Below, one piece after another: positions 1 to 5,246 of a stretch of DNA of 5,370 nt (position 1 is its first letter; each line of letters starts with the position of its first letter). The notes beneath the pieces are model-generated. The model worked only from the letters and a program-made list of their open reading frames with translations. It was not told the DNA's origin and did not search any database. The stretch is from assembly GCA_031287655.1 (NCBI GenBank), contig JAITSR010000293.1, positions 1 to 5,370 of the forward strand. The letters are read 5' to 3'. This DNA comes from Clostridiales bacterium (GTDB taxonomy: Bacteria; Bacillota; Clostridia; WRLR01). The position numbers and the translations under genes are program-made.

Positions 1-173
1 TATACTGTGCCACGCTCATCTACGACTGGACTTCTAAAAGCCCACTTGTTATTACAGCGCCCACCGACAGAATACGTTCCATGAATAGCAAGCACATTGT
101 CAACAACCATCTCAAACATAGTATGTTCAGCCCCCCGACTGATCCAACACAATCCCTTTGCGCGCCAAGGCAT
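1..173 (-). CDS. Partial ORF of unknown function running off the left edge
   Basis: A minus-strand reading frame starts at ATG 173-171 and is open for 57 codons to the window edge. It begins MPWRAKGLCW and continues through GAEHTMFEMVVDNVLAIHG and NNKWAFRSPVVDERGTV. A weak purine-rich AAAAGGG lies just upstream of that ATG. The composition looks like real protein, with few rare residues and balanced charges, and is more AT-rich than the core genes to the right. I do not recognise the family. It overlaps the 47-aa ORF at 127-270 in another frame by 47 nt. Removing one base from the six-C run at 131-136 would fuse the two into one frame of at least 89 residues. It may therefore be the downstream half of a frameshifted gene rather than a gene with its own start. 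An internal ATG at 119-117 is another possible start. Confidence 0.35.
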   Translation of the reverse strand, partial: MPWRAKGLCWISRGAEHTMFEMVVDNVLAIHGTYSVGGRCNNKWAFRSPVVDERGTV

Positions 174-270
174 TTTTAGCCCTTTTAACAATCGCATGAT
201 CAATGGGCTTTTGTTTAGAGATAATTTCCTCAGCCTTTGCCGACGTCAATTCACCACCGCCTGATTTCAT
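127..270 (-). CDS. 47-aa ORF, possibly the 5' half of a frameshifted accessory gene
   Basis: The minus-strand ORF starts at ATG 270-268 and ends at TGA 129-127. An AGGAAG ribosome binding site lies 7 nt upstream of the ATG. The product begins MKSGGGELTSAKAEEIISKQ, continues KPIDHAIVKRAKNALARKG, and ends IVLDQSGG. The lysine-rich, helical-looking segment resembles pieces of secreted or phage-associated toxin-like proteins, but I cannot name a family. The same frame stays open upstream to a TAA at 310-312, so the fragment may be a remnant of something longer. It ends just after six consecutive G (coding strand). A one-base slip there would carry translation into the 1-173 frame. It is divergently oriented from serS and more AT-rich, consistent with an acquired or decaying accessory gene next to a conserved one. 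Confidence 0.35.
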   Translation of the reverse strand: MKSGGGELTSAKAEEIISKQKPIDHAIVKRAKNALARKGIVLDQSGG

Positions 271-332
271 TTTACCACTTCCTGCCGCTCCCTGCAATCC
301 CGCTGCTGATTACGCGGCCGCCGTGTAAAATG

Positions 333-361
333 TTGAATTTTCGGCCTGCTTATGATAGGAT
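333..361 (+). promoter_or_regulatory. Weak candidate sigma-A promoter for serS
   Basis: TTGAAT (333-338) and TAGGAT (356-361) are separated by 17 nt. Each hexamer matches the consensus at four of six positions. Transcription would start near 368, giving a leader of roughly 40 nt before the serS ATG. An overlapping TATGAT (351-356) is a better -10 hexamer but has no suitable -35 upstream. This is the best candidate in the 136-nt intergenic region, but it is weak. Confidence 0.25.
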
Positions 362-386
362 AACGAATATTGAAATTGCTGCTCAT

Positions 387-395
387 AAGGGAGGG
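387..395 (+). promoter_or_regulatory. serS ribosome binding site that decides the start codon
   Basis: AAGGGAGGG lies 11-12 nt before ATG 407. The longer frame beginning at GTG 395 overlaps this motif and could not use it. ATG 407 also gives the typical SerRS N-terminus (MLDMNLIRED, compare MLD-x-x-LIRE/N-x-P in the family). Confidence 0.7.
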
Positions 396-406
396 TGGTC
401 GTCGGT

Positions 407-1702
407 ATGCTGGATATGAACCTGATCCGGGAGGACCCGAAAAAAGTCGCGGACGCGCTCGCAAAGCGCAATTGCGCCGTGGATTTCACGGGGCTTTTGT
501 CGTGGGACAAGGAGCGCCGCGAGCTGATTTATGACGTCGAACAGTTGAAGGCGAAGCGCAACAAGGTCTCCGCCGACATTCCGCGCTTAAAAAAGCAGGG
601 GGACGACGTGTCCGGACTGATGGAGGAAATGAAGGGAACCGGCGACCGAATCAGGGCGAGTGACGAGCGGATCGGCGCGCTTGAAACGCAGATCACGGGC
701 TTCCTCGCCGCGCTGCCGAACATGCCCGCGGACGACGTCGTTGCGGGCGATAAAGAGAATAACGAAGTCGTGCGCGTATGGGGCGAGGCGCCGGTGTTTT
801 CTTTCCCGTTCAAGAACCATGTCGACCTCGTGACGGCGCTCGGGCTGATCGACTATGAGCGCGGCGTAAAGCTCGGCGGCAACGGCTTTTGGCTGTATCG
901 CGGCGACGGCGCGCTGCTTGAGTGGGCGCTCGTGAACTACTTTATTGAAGAACATATCAAGGACGGCTATGAGTTTATACTGCCGCCGCATATCCTGACC
1001 TATCAGTGCGGCTATACGGCGGGCCAGTTCCCGAAGTTTGACGGCGACGTGTTCACGCTCACCCAGCCGGAGGGCCGCGGCGAGGGCGCCGCCTTTTCCC
1101 AGTTCATCCTGCCGACCGCGGAGACGGCCCTTGTGAACGTCCACCGCGACGAGGTGCTGGACGAGGACGAGCTGCCCAAAAAGTATTTTGCCTATACGCC
1201 GTGCTACCGCAAGGAGGCGGGCAGCGCCCGCGCCGAGGAACGGGGCATGATCCGTGGGCATCAGTTCAACAAGGTCGAGATGGTGCAGTACACGCTGCCG
1301 GAGGATTCCGACCGCGCGCTGGCGGAACTCGTCGGCAAGGCGGAGCGGCTCGTGCGCGGGCTCGGGCTGCACTACCGCGTGTCCAAGCTCGCGGCGGAGG
1401 ATTGCGGCGCGTCGATGGCAAAGACGTTCGACATAGAGGTCTGGCTGCCGAGTATGGGGATTTATAAGGAGGTCAGCTCCGCGTCAAACGCGATGGACTA
1501 TCAGGCGCGGCGCGGCAACATTCGCTTTAAGCGCAAGGCGACGCGCAAAAATGAGCTCGTCCACACGCTGAACGCCTCCGGCCTCGCGACGAGCCGCATC
1601 TTCCCGGCGCTGGTGGAGCAGTTCCAGCGGGAGGACGGCAGCGTGCCGGTCCCGCCCGTCCTGCAAAAGTGGGTCGGCAAGGAAGTGCTGACGTCGGTGT
1701 AA
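407..1702 (+). CDS. serS: Seryl-tRNA synthetase (class II), divergent sequence type
   Basis: This cytoplasmic enzyme charges tRNA-Ser with serine using ATP. The product is 431 aa, normal for bacterial SerRS. Residues 1-100 form the N-terminal tRNA-binding arm (MLDMNLIRED start, then charged heptad-like helices around 40-100). Class II motif 2 is at about 266-291 (CYRKEAGSARAEERG followed by RGHQFNKVE), and motif 3 at about 389-412 (NASGLATSRIFPALVEQFQ, arginine 397). Serine-pocket elements TAE (238-240), R268 and E291 are present. Several normally constant stretches differ: AGQFPKF follows an unusual YQCGYT, GNGFWLYRGDGALLEW replaces the usual G-x-RF-x-x-L-x-G-x-GA-x-LERA, and VSSASNAMDYQARR replaces SS-C-SN-x-x-DFQARR. 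It may be a paralogue of a standard SerRS, though all the catalytic motifs are there. The C-terminal GKEVLTSV and the stop codon lie inside the first copy of a 37-bp tandem repeat. No terminator is visible before pta. Confidence 0.93.
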   Translation: MLDMNLIREDPKKVADALAKRNCAVDFTGLLSWDKERRELIYDVEQLKAKRNKVSADIPRLKKQGDDVSGLMEEMKGTGDRIRASDERIGALETQITGFLAALPNMPADDVVAGDKENNEVVRVWGEAPVFSFPFKNHVDLVTALGLIDYERGVKLGGNGFWLYRGDGALLEWALVNYFIEEHIKDGYEFILPPHILTYQCGYTAGQFPKFDGDVFTLTQPEGRGEGAAFSQFILPTAETALVNVHRDEVLDEDELPKKYFAYTPCYRKEAGSARAEERGMIRGHQFNKVEMVQYTLPEDSDRALAELVGKAERLVRGLGLHYRVSKLAAEDCGASMAKTFDIEVWLPSMGIYKEVSSASNAMDYQARRGNIRFKRKATRKNELVHTLNASGLATSRIFPALVEQFQREDGSVPVPPVLQKWVGKEVLTSV

Positions 1703-1884
1703 AATGATAGTTGGCAAGGACGCGCTGACGTCGGTGTAAAATGATAGTTGGCAAGGCAGTGCTGACGTCGGTGTAAAATGATAGTTGGCAAGGAAGCGCT
1801 GACGTCGGTGTAAAATGATAGTTGGCAAGGAAGTGTTGACGTCGGTGTAAAATGATAGTTGGCAAGGAAGCGCTGATAAAATAA
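1676..1884. repeat. 37-bp tandem repeat array overlapping the serS 3' end
   Basis: Five complete 37-bp units lie head to tail at 1676-1712, 1713-1749, 1750-1786, 1787-1823 and 1824-1860. A sixth copy (from 1861) lacks eight internal bases (CGTCGGTG) and fades out after about 1884. The unit starts GGCAAGG, has GACGTC in the middle, and ends TAAAATGATAGTT. Differences between full copies are confined to unit positions 8, 9, 11 and 13; the other 31 contiguous bases (position 14 through position 7 of the next unit) are identical in all. The first copy supplies the last eight codons and stop of serS. There are no unique spacers between units, so this is not a CRISPR. The minus strand is open through the array in all three frames, an artefact of the 37-bp period and not a gene. 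Confidence 0.95.
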
Positions 1885-1887
1885 TAT
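1859..1887 (+). promoter_or_regulatory. Candidate sigma-A promoter for pta-ackA
   Basis: TTGGCA (1859-1864, five of six consensus bases) and TAATAT (1882-1887, four of six) are spaced exactly 17 nt apart. The -35 is formed by the junction of the last two repeat copies, and the -10 lies just past the deletion in the final copy. A start near 1894 would give a leader of about 25 nt containing the pta ribosome binding site. The earlier repeat copies carry the same TTGGCA, but their TAAAAT is 20 nt away, which is poor spacing. Confidence 0.4.
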
Positions 1888-1903
1888 GAAAAAGATCATA
1901 AAT

Positions 1904-1910
1904 GAGGGGG
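1904..1910 (+). promoter_or_regulatory. pta ribosome binding site
   Basis: GAGGGGG lies 6 nt before GTG 1917 and 9 nt before ATG 1920. Both starts are possible and differ by one residue. ATG 1920 is preferred because it is the stronger start codon and gives residue numbering that matches the best-studied Pta exactly. Confidence 0.7.
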
Positions 1911-1919
1911 TAATTTGTG

Positions 1920-2915
1920 ATGAGTAGTCTTATGGAGAGAATCCTTGCGGATGCGAAGCGCGACAAAAAGACAATCGTGCTGCCGGAGAGTTCGGACATT
2001 CGCACAATCCGGGCGACCGCCCAAATTTTGAAGCAGGGGATCGCGAACGTCGCGCTGCTCGGCAGGAAGGACGAGATTTTAAAGCTCGCGGACGGGCTCG
2101 ACGTCTCCGGGGCGACGATCATTGACTCCCCGAACGCCGAAAACTTTGAGGAATACGTCGAGACGTTCTACGAACTCCGCAAGGCGAAGGGGATTTCCAA
2201 GGACGACGCGGCGGCCGCGATGAAGAATCCGCTCTACTACGGTGTGATGATGGTCAAAAAAGGCGCGGCGGACGGCATGGTCGCGGGCGCGATTAACTCG
2301 ACGGGCAACACGCTGCGGCCCGCGCTGCAAATCCTGCGCACCGCTCCGGGGACAAAGCTCGTCTCCGCGTTTTTCCTGATGATCGTGCCGGATTGCGCAT
2401 ACGGGAGCGCCGGTACGTTTGTATTCGCGGACTGCGGTCTTGTCGAGAACCCGAGCGCGGACGAGCTCTCCGAGATCGCGATCGGCGCGGCAAAGTCGTT
2501 CAAGACGCTCGTGCGCGAGGAACCGGTCGTCGCGATGCTCTCCTATTCCTCCTACGGCAGCGCCAAGAGCGAATACACGGCAAAGGTGGTTGAGGCGACG
2601 CGCCTCGCAAAGGAAAAAGCGCCGGACCTCGTTGTGGACGGCGAGCTCCAGCTGGACGCCGCAATCGTCGAGGCCGTCGGGCAGGCGAAAGCGCCGGGCA
2701 GCAAGGTTGCGGGGCGGGCGAACGTGCTCGTGTTCCCCGACTTGAACAGCGGCAACATCGGCTACAAGCTCGTGCAAAGGTTCGCGAAGGCGGAGGCTTA
2801 CGGCCCGATCCTGCAAGGGATTGCAAAGCCCGTCAACGATCTCTCGCGCGGGTGCAGCGCCGAAGACATTGTCGGCGTCGTCGCGTTTACGTCCGTGCAG
2901 GCGCAAAACCTGTAA
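1920..2915 (+). CDS. pta: Phosphate acetyltransferase
   Basis: This cytoplasmic enzyme interconverts acetyl-CoA plus phosphate with acetyl phosphate plus CoA, the first step of the Pta-AckA acetate pathway. The 331-aa product is the short form consisting of the catalytic domain only, without the N-terminal DRTGG/BioD-like region of the long enterobacterial enzyme. Visible signatures are KTIVLPES near the N-terminus, STGNTLRPALQI (127-138), LVFPDLNSGNIGYKLVQR in the C-terminal third, and PILQGIAKPVNDLSRG (to residue 311). With ATG 1920 as residue 1, R87, R133, S309, R310 and D316 fall at the same numbers as the substrate-binding and catalytic residues described for Methanosarcina thermophila Pta. 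ackA follows after 37 nt with no terminator between, so the two are very likely one operon. The upstream side is occupied by the serS-terminal repeat array. Members of this fold also include phosphate butyryltransferase, but the motifs and ackA neighbour favour Pta. Confidence 0.96.
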   Translation: MSSLMERILADAKRDKKTIVLPESSDIRTIRATAQILKQGIANVALLGRKDEILKLADGLDVSGATIIDSPNAENFEEYVETFYELRKAKGISKDDAAAAMKNPLYYGVMMVKKGAADGMVAGAINSTGNTLRPALQILRTAPGTKLVSAFFLMIVPDCAYGSAGTFVFADCGLVENPSADELSEIAIGAAKSFKTLVREEPVVAMLSYSSYGSAKSEYTAKVVEATRLAKEKAPDLVVDGELQLDAAIVEAVGQAKAPGSKVAGRANVLVFPDLNSGNIGYKLVQRFAKAEAYGPILQGIAKPVNDLSRGCSAEDIVGVVAFTSVQAQNL

Positions 2916-2952
2916 TTTGTAATCTCAATAATATAAAGGGTGGGTTTTTGCA

Positions 2953-4146
2953 ATGAAAATATTGGTGATCAACTGCGGCAGTTCGTCCTTAAAATACCAG
3001 TTCATCGACATGACGAACGAGACGGTGCTCGCGAAGGGGCTTTGTGAGCGGATCGGCATGGATAAATCATTTGCGCGGCAGACGCGCGGCGATGAGGAAC
3101 CCGTGACCGTCGAGACGGAGTTAAAAGACCACGGCGTTGCGCTGCAAGCGGTCTTGAATCTGCTTCGCGACCCCAAGACCGGCGTGATCGGGGACGTTTC
3201 GGAAATCTCCGCGGTCGGGCACAGGGTCGTCCACGGGGCCGAAAAATTCAGCCAATCGTCGGTGATCGACGACGAGATATTAAAGGGGATCAAGGATTGT
3301 ATCGAGATCGCCCCGCTCCACAACCCGCCGAACATCATCGGGATCGAGGCCTGCATGAGGCTGATGCCCGGCACGCCGAACGGCGCGGTGTTTGACACGG
3401 CGTTCCATCAGACAATGCCCGCCCACGCCTACCTGTACGCGCTGCCGTATGAATATTACGAAAAGTACGGCGTCCGCAAATACGGTTTCCACGGGACTTC
3501 CCACCGCTATGTGTCCGAGCGCGCGGCGGCGCTGCTGGGCAAGCCGATCGAACAGCTCAAGCTCGTGACCTGCCACCTCGGCAACGGTTCGAGCATTTGC
3601 GCGGTCGACGGCGGGAAGTCGGTCGAGACGAGCATGGGCTACACGCCGCTCGACGGCCTGATGATGGGGACGCGCTGCGGTTCGATCGACCCCGCGGTCG
3701 TGACATGGCTGATGGAGAAGGAAGACCTCGACACGAAGGCGGTCAACGACATCATGAATAAAAAGTCCGGCATCTTCGGCGTTTCCGGCGTGAGCAGCGA
3801 CTTTCGGGACATCACGGCCGCCGCCGAGGGAGGGAATGAGCGCGCGCGGCTCGGCCTTGCGATGTTCGCCTATCAGGTGCGCAAGTACATCGGCCAATAC
3901 GCCGCCGCGATGGGCGGAATCCACGCGATCGTGTTTACGGCGGGGGTCGGCGAGAACGTGACCCCGCTGCGGGTCAGTATTCTAAAGGACTTGGCCTTCC
4001 TCGGCGTTGCGATCGACGAGGAAAAGAACAAAATCCGGGGCTGCGAGATCGACATCAGCGCGGACGGCGCGAAGGTGCGCACGCTTGTGATCCCGACAAA
4101 CGAGGAACTCGCGATCGCGCGCGACACCTACGCGCTCACGCGGTAA
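2953..4146 (+). CDS. ackA: Acetate kinase
   Basis: This cytoplasmic enzyme transfers phosphate from acetyl phosphate to ADP, giving acetate and ATP. The product is 397 aa, usual for the ASKHA-fold acetate kinase family. The N-terminal phosphate-binding motif is VINCGSSSLKYQ with N7. Further signatures are GHRVVHG (R91), FDTAFHQTMP (D148), GFHGTSHRYVS (H180), CHLGNGSSICAV (H208), MGTRCGSIDP (R241), SSDFRD (R285), FTAGVGEN (about 328-335) and PTNEELAIARDT (E384). These residues carry the same numbers as the active-site residues of Methanosarcina thermophila acetate kinase, so the enzyme should be fully active. A ribosome binding site AAAGGGTGGG (2935-2944) lies 8 nt before the ATG. It is the second gene of pta-ackA and is followed by a strong hairpin. 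Butyrate and propionate kinases are related, but the length and motifs favour acetate. Confidence 0.97.
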   Translation: MKILVINCGSSSLKYQFIDMTNETVLAKGLCERIGMDKSFARQTRGDEEPVTVETELKDHGVALQAVLNLLRDPKTGVIGDVSEISAVGHRVVHGAEKFSQSSVIDDEILKGIKDCIEIAPLHNPPNIIGIEACMRLMPGTPNGAVFDTAFHQTMPAHAYLYALPYEYYEKYGVRKYGFHGTSHRYVSERAAALLGKPIEQLKLVTCHLGNGSSICAVDGGKSVETSMGYTPLDGLMMGTRCGSIDPAVVTWLMEKEDLDTKAVNDIMNKKSGIFGVSGVSSDFRDITAAAEGGNERARLGLAMFAYQVRKYIGQYAAAMGGIHAIVFTAGVGENVTPLRVSILKDLAFLGVAIDEEKNKIRGCEIDISADGAKVRTLVIPTNEELAIARDTYALTR

Positions 4147-4169
4147 ATCAAAAAGAGATTCTTTATTTG

Positions 4170-4220
4170 CGCGAAAAGGTCGCGCCGCCGATATTGCATT
4201 GGCGGCGCGGCCTTTTCGCG
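4170..4220. terminator. Long bidirectional hairpin between convergent genes
   Basis: CGCGAAAAGG (4170-4179) pairs perfectly with CCTTTTCGCG (4211-4220), and CGCGCCGCC (4181-4189) with GGCGGCGCG (4201-4209). One U-G wobble joins the two blocks, and up to three weaker pairs extend towards a five-base loop (4193-4197), for a stem of about 23 bp. In the shorter GC-only hairpin, the CCTTTT on the right acts as a U-tract for the ackA transcript. The mirrored AAAAGG on the left does the same for the opposite gene. This suits a shared terminator between convergent genes ending at 4146 and 4236. There is no U-run beyond the full stem on the plus side. Confidence 0.8.
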
Positions 4221-4235
4221 GCAGCGGCGTGTGAA

Positions 4236-5246
4236 CTATCTGTCGGCGGCGGCCTCCATCAGAAGGAAAAACGACTGCCCCTCCGCGGCGACGCCGGGCT
4301 TGTCAAAATTCGGCGCTCCGCAGACGCCGCGCACAAGGCCGAAGCGGTCGACCTTCGCGCGCGCGGCCGCCCGCATGGTATCGGCCGCCGCGTGGTAATC
4401 CCCTGAAGTCCCCAAAGTCCCCGGAACTCCTGCCGCTCCCGCCGTCCCGGCAGATTCCGGGAGCCAGCCCGAGCGGAGTCCGCGATAGATCGTGTACGCG
4501 AGCATTTGGGAGAGATTCGTCTCAACAAAGGACGAAGGATCGTCCACCACGTCATAAAACAGCCCGTCGGCGCGCATATAACCCAGCAGGCTGTCGACCC
4601 GCTCGCGCGCAAAGGCGCAGAGCGCGGCCCGCTCCTTCGCGAGCGACGCAGGCAGGCTGTCGATTACACGCGCGATCCCAGCCACGGCCCAGCCGTTGCC
4701 CACGCCCCAGAACGCGTCCCGCGCGAACCGCCGCGCGCCGTCGTCCCATATGTGGCAAAGCAGCCCGGCATTTTTATCCAGAAGCGCCTCCGCGTATCCC
4801 CAAATCTGACGCAGCGCCTCGTCAGGATACCCCGCCGCGGCGAGGTAGGGCGGCAGCATGTAAAAGGAGTCGACCCAGAACTCCGGGCGGGCGGCGACAT
4901 GGTAGACGATCCCGTCCCCGTTGCGCGGCGCGCGCTCAAGCGCCCAGCGCAGAAGGGAGTCGCAGGCGTCGCCGAGTTCCGGGTCGCCCGTCTCCCGGCT
5001 CGCATAGATCAGCGCTTCGCCGACGCTGCACGGGTCGGTCACGCCCTCGTCGGGGCGAATCATCGCGGTGCGCCCGTCCGGCACGCGCCGGTACGCGGCC
5101 TCCTTCGCGAGCGCGATCACAGTGTCGCGGTCGCCCTGCTCCAAAAAAGCCTGCATTGTGACGCCCTGCTCCCACGAATTGCGCTGCATCGCGAGCAGGG
5201 CGAGCTTCACCTTCGCGACGATCTCCGGGATTGGTTTCATTGCCAT
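4236..5246 (-). CDS. GH88/GH105-like unsaturated uronyl (rhamnogalacturonyl) hydrolase
   Basis: The likely role is cytoplasmic hydrolysis of unsaturated uronic acid from the disaccharides left by pectin or other polysaccharide lyases. The product is 336 aa with no signal peptide or membrane segment, consistent with the intracellular YteR/YesR type. Landmarks are MQRNSWEQGV (20-29), EFWVDSFYMLPPYLAAAG (122-139, with the probable catalytic D126), LLCHIWDDG (162-170), FWGVGNGWAVAG (179-190) and AEGQSFFLLMEAA (321-333). These fit the six-hairpin alpha/alpha-barrel. In YteR-type enzymes the GNGW motif is usually preceded by arginine; here it is valine 182, which may alter the substrate. A Gly-X-X stretch at 267-284 looks like an insertion. 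GGAGG (5254-5258) lies 7 nt before ATG 5246; ATG 5240 is an alternative. It is convergent with ackA and shares its terminator region. The family call is firm at fold level, less so for the exact substrate. Confidence 0.8.
   Translation of the reverse strand: MAMKPIPEIVAKVKLALLAMQRNSWEQGVTMQAFLEQGDRDTVIALAKEAAYRRVPDGRTAMIRPDEGVTDPCSVGEALIYASRETGDPELGDACDSLLRWALERAPRNGDGIVYHVAARPEFWVDSFYMLPPYLAAAGYPDEALRQIWGYAEALLDKNAGLLCHIWDDGARRFARDAFWGVGNGWAVAGIARVIDSLPASLAKERAALCAFARERVDSLLGYMRADGLFYDVVDDPSSFVETNLSQMLAYTIYRGLRSGWLPESAGTAGAAGVPGTLGTSGDYHAAADTMRAAARAKVDRFGLVRGVCGAPNFDKPGVAAEGQSFFLLMEAAADR
4395..4448 (-). repeat. Collagen-like Gly-X-X coding insert in the glycosidase
   Basis: Residues 267-284 of the glycosidase read GTA-GAA-GVP-GTL-GTS-GDY, six consecutive Gly-X-X triplets. 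Part of the DNA is a near-tandem repeat (GGGGACTTTGGGGACTTCAGGGG split over two units, GTL-GTS). It lies between the helix ending RSGWLP and the helix starting HAAADTMRAAAR, a surface-loop position where in-frame length change should be tolerated. Confidence 0.6.

Larger units (their letters stand above)
1704..1927 (+). other. Chain of six micro-ORFs linking serS to pta
   Basis: Directly after the serS stop (1700-1702) there is a one-base gap and an ATG at 1704. The 11-codon ORFs are 1704-1739 (MIVGKDALTSV), 1741-1776 (MIVGKAVLTSV), 1778-1813 (MIVGKEALTSV) and 1815-1850 (MIVGKEVLTSV). They are followed by 1852-1884 (MIVGKEALIK) and 1886-1927 (MKKIINEGVICDE). Every junction is TAA, one base, ATG. 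The last micro-ORF spans the pta ribosome binding site and ends just inside pta. None has a good ribosome binding site at proper spacing, so translation would depend on reinitiation after the upstream stop. Whether they are translated is unknown. The geometry is seen directly; a role is inference. Confidence 0.4.

Noticed and set aside
380..406. T-box leader upstream of serS, suggested by AGGGTGG at 392-398
   Set aside because: T-boxes are common before aminoacyl-tRNA synthetase genes, but here the motif is part of the ribosome binding site. The rest of the T-box consensus does not follow, and I see no stem I architecture or terminator between 271 and 406.
587..1372. 261-aa minus-strand ORF opposite serS
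   Set aside because: Antisense shadow of a gene with complete class II synthetase motifs; its composition is not protein-like.
1676..1884. CRISPR array
   Set aside because: The 37-bp units abut directly, with only a few variable bases and no unique spacers. No cas gene is present.
1484..2122. Long minus-strand ORFs through the repeat array with repeated peptides such as LPTIILHRRQ and CQLSFYTDVS
   Set aside because: They are produced by the 37-bp period being read in all three frames and overlap well-supported serS and pta codons on the other strand. Such products are typical spurious translations of tandem repeats.
280..4440. 13-base exact match TCCTGCCGCTCCC at 280-292 and 4428-4440
   Set aside because: Both lie in low-complexity Gly/Ala-coding stretches on the minus strand. 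The match does not extend further, so chance is the simplest explanation.
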